Positions 32,463 to 32,762 of a DNA stretch of 32,762 nucleotides are shown one piece after another. A program made the position numbers and the translations under genes. The stretch comes from Lentisphaeria bacterium (GTDB lineage: Bacteria > Verrucomicrobiota > Lentisphaeria > Victivallales > Victivallaceae): the NCBI GenBank assembly GCA_900768515.1, contig CAAGDG010000078.1, forward strand, positions 1 to 32,762, given 5' to 3'. Position 1 is the stretch's first letter. Every line of letters begins with the position of its first letter. Below the pieces are notes generated by a model that was not told the DNA's origin, made no database searches, and worked only from the letters and a program-made list of their open reading frames with translations.

Positions 32463-32762
32463 ATGAAGAAAATCACCCGAATCTTTACGCTGATCATCGC
32501 ACTGCTGTTCACCGTATCCGCCGTTGACGCCTCTCCGCTTTCGGCTCTCGGACGGAGCCGTTTGAAGGCCGAAGCGCTTCAGAGTCTGAACAACCTCAAA
32601 CAGCTCGGCACCGCCGCGACCATGTGCGCTCTCGACGGAGAGCTGCCCAAAGAGAACGGGGCCGCCGGCCTTCAGAAATTCCGGGAAAACGGTTCGATCA
32701 CGCCGCAGCTTCTGATCGCCGCCTACGACAAACCCAGCCGAGCCGCCGCCGGAAGCGCCAAG
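32463..32762 (+). CDS. Exported pilin-like protein, N-terminal part (3' partial)
   Basis: The first 100 codons of a gene that runs off the window. An N-terminal signal peptide or anchor (MKKITRIFTLIIALLFTVSA) is followed by LGRSRLKAEALQSLNNLKQLG and then CALDGELP. The second segment closely resembles the body of the pseudopilin-like (H-X9-DG type) proteins abundant in this phylum, where RARAKA is followed by CLNNLKQLG. The prepilin FTLIE motif is missing, so it may be a secreted variant rather than a pilin. AAGGAG precedes the ATG at good distance. Function unknown. Confidence 0.65.
   Translation, partial: MKKITRIFTLIIALLFTVSAVDASPLSALGRSRLKAEALQSLNNLKQLGTAATMCALDGELPKENGAAGLQKFRENGSITPQLLIAAYDKPSRAAAGSAK

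Overview
The window is a GC-rich bacterial chromosome segment with densely packed genes on both strands. Gene content points to the Planctomycetes-Verrucomicrobia-Lentisphaerae group, probably a Victivallis-like Lentisphaerota. The reasons are RHS-family and pilin-like proteins of the style common there, long C-rich coding runs, and a large sugar-acid catabolic operon. This assignment is an inference from gene style; no rRNA or other phylogenetic marker except rpsT (S20) is present. No rRNA, tRNA, CRISPR array, insertion sequence or integrase was seen.

Layout. (1) 1-1860: the 3' end of an RHS gene, a small membrane protein that could be its immunity partner, and a lipoprotein. Sequence turns AT-rich exactly where the RHS core ends, as expected for an exchanged RHS tip. 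(2) 2064-4875: three genes joined by ATGA overlaps, two paralogous secreted alpha/beta hydrolases and a short O-antigen-ligase-like membrane protein with an extra C-terminal domain. (3) 4986-6110: a PerR-like regulator followed by an unusual 6-pyruvoyl-tetrahydropterin-synthase-like protein, with a palindromic candidate operator. (4) 6266-12545: single genes and pairs, namely a DMT transporter with a histidine-rich tail, the conserved ACT/UPF0210 pair, a small EamA protein, a lone CBM48 domain, an EncFtn-like half-ferritin, an AEC permease and ribosomal protein S20. (5) 12796-17642: a compact operon galE, DnaQ-like exonuclease, uup, flavin reductase and sirtuin, meeting a homocysteine methyltransferase/MTHFR gene head-on over a shared hairpin. 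(6) 19625-25437: an IclR regulator behind a consensus promoter, then an enolase-superfamily dehydratase, a GH113-like hydrolase, a mannonate-dehydratase-like protein, an RraA-like aldolase and an SDR. It is closed by a strong terminator and reads as a uronate or aldonate catabolic operon. (7) 25501-27853: a 2-hydroxyacid dehydrogenase and a secreted C39-like cysteine peptidase homologue. (8) 27948-32292 (minus strand): a 996-residue membrane protein with a degenerate PHP phosphoesterase-like region, followed by a DUF790/Bax1-like nuclease without its usual XPB helicase partner. This is the best candidate here for an undescribed system. (9) 32463 to the end: the start of an exported pilin-like protein.

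Most other long reading frames are antisense or frame-shifted shadows of these genes, caused by high GC content. Functional assignments rest on motifs read by eye; no database search was run.
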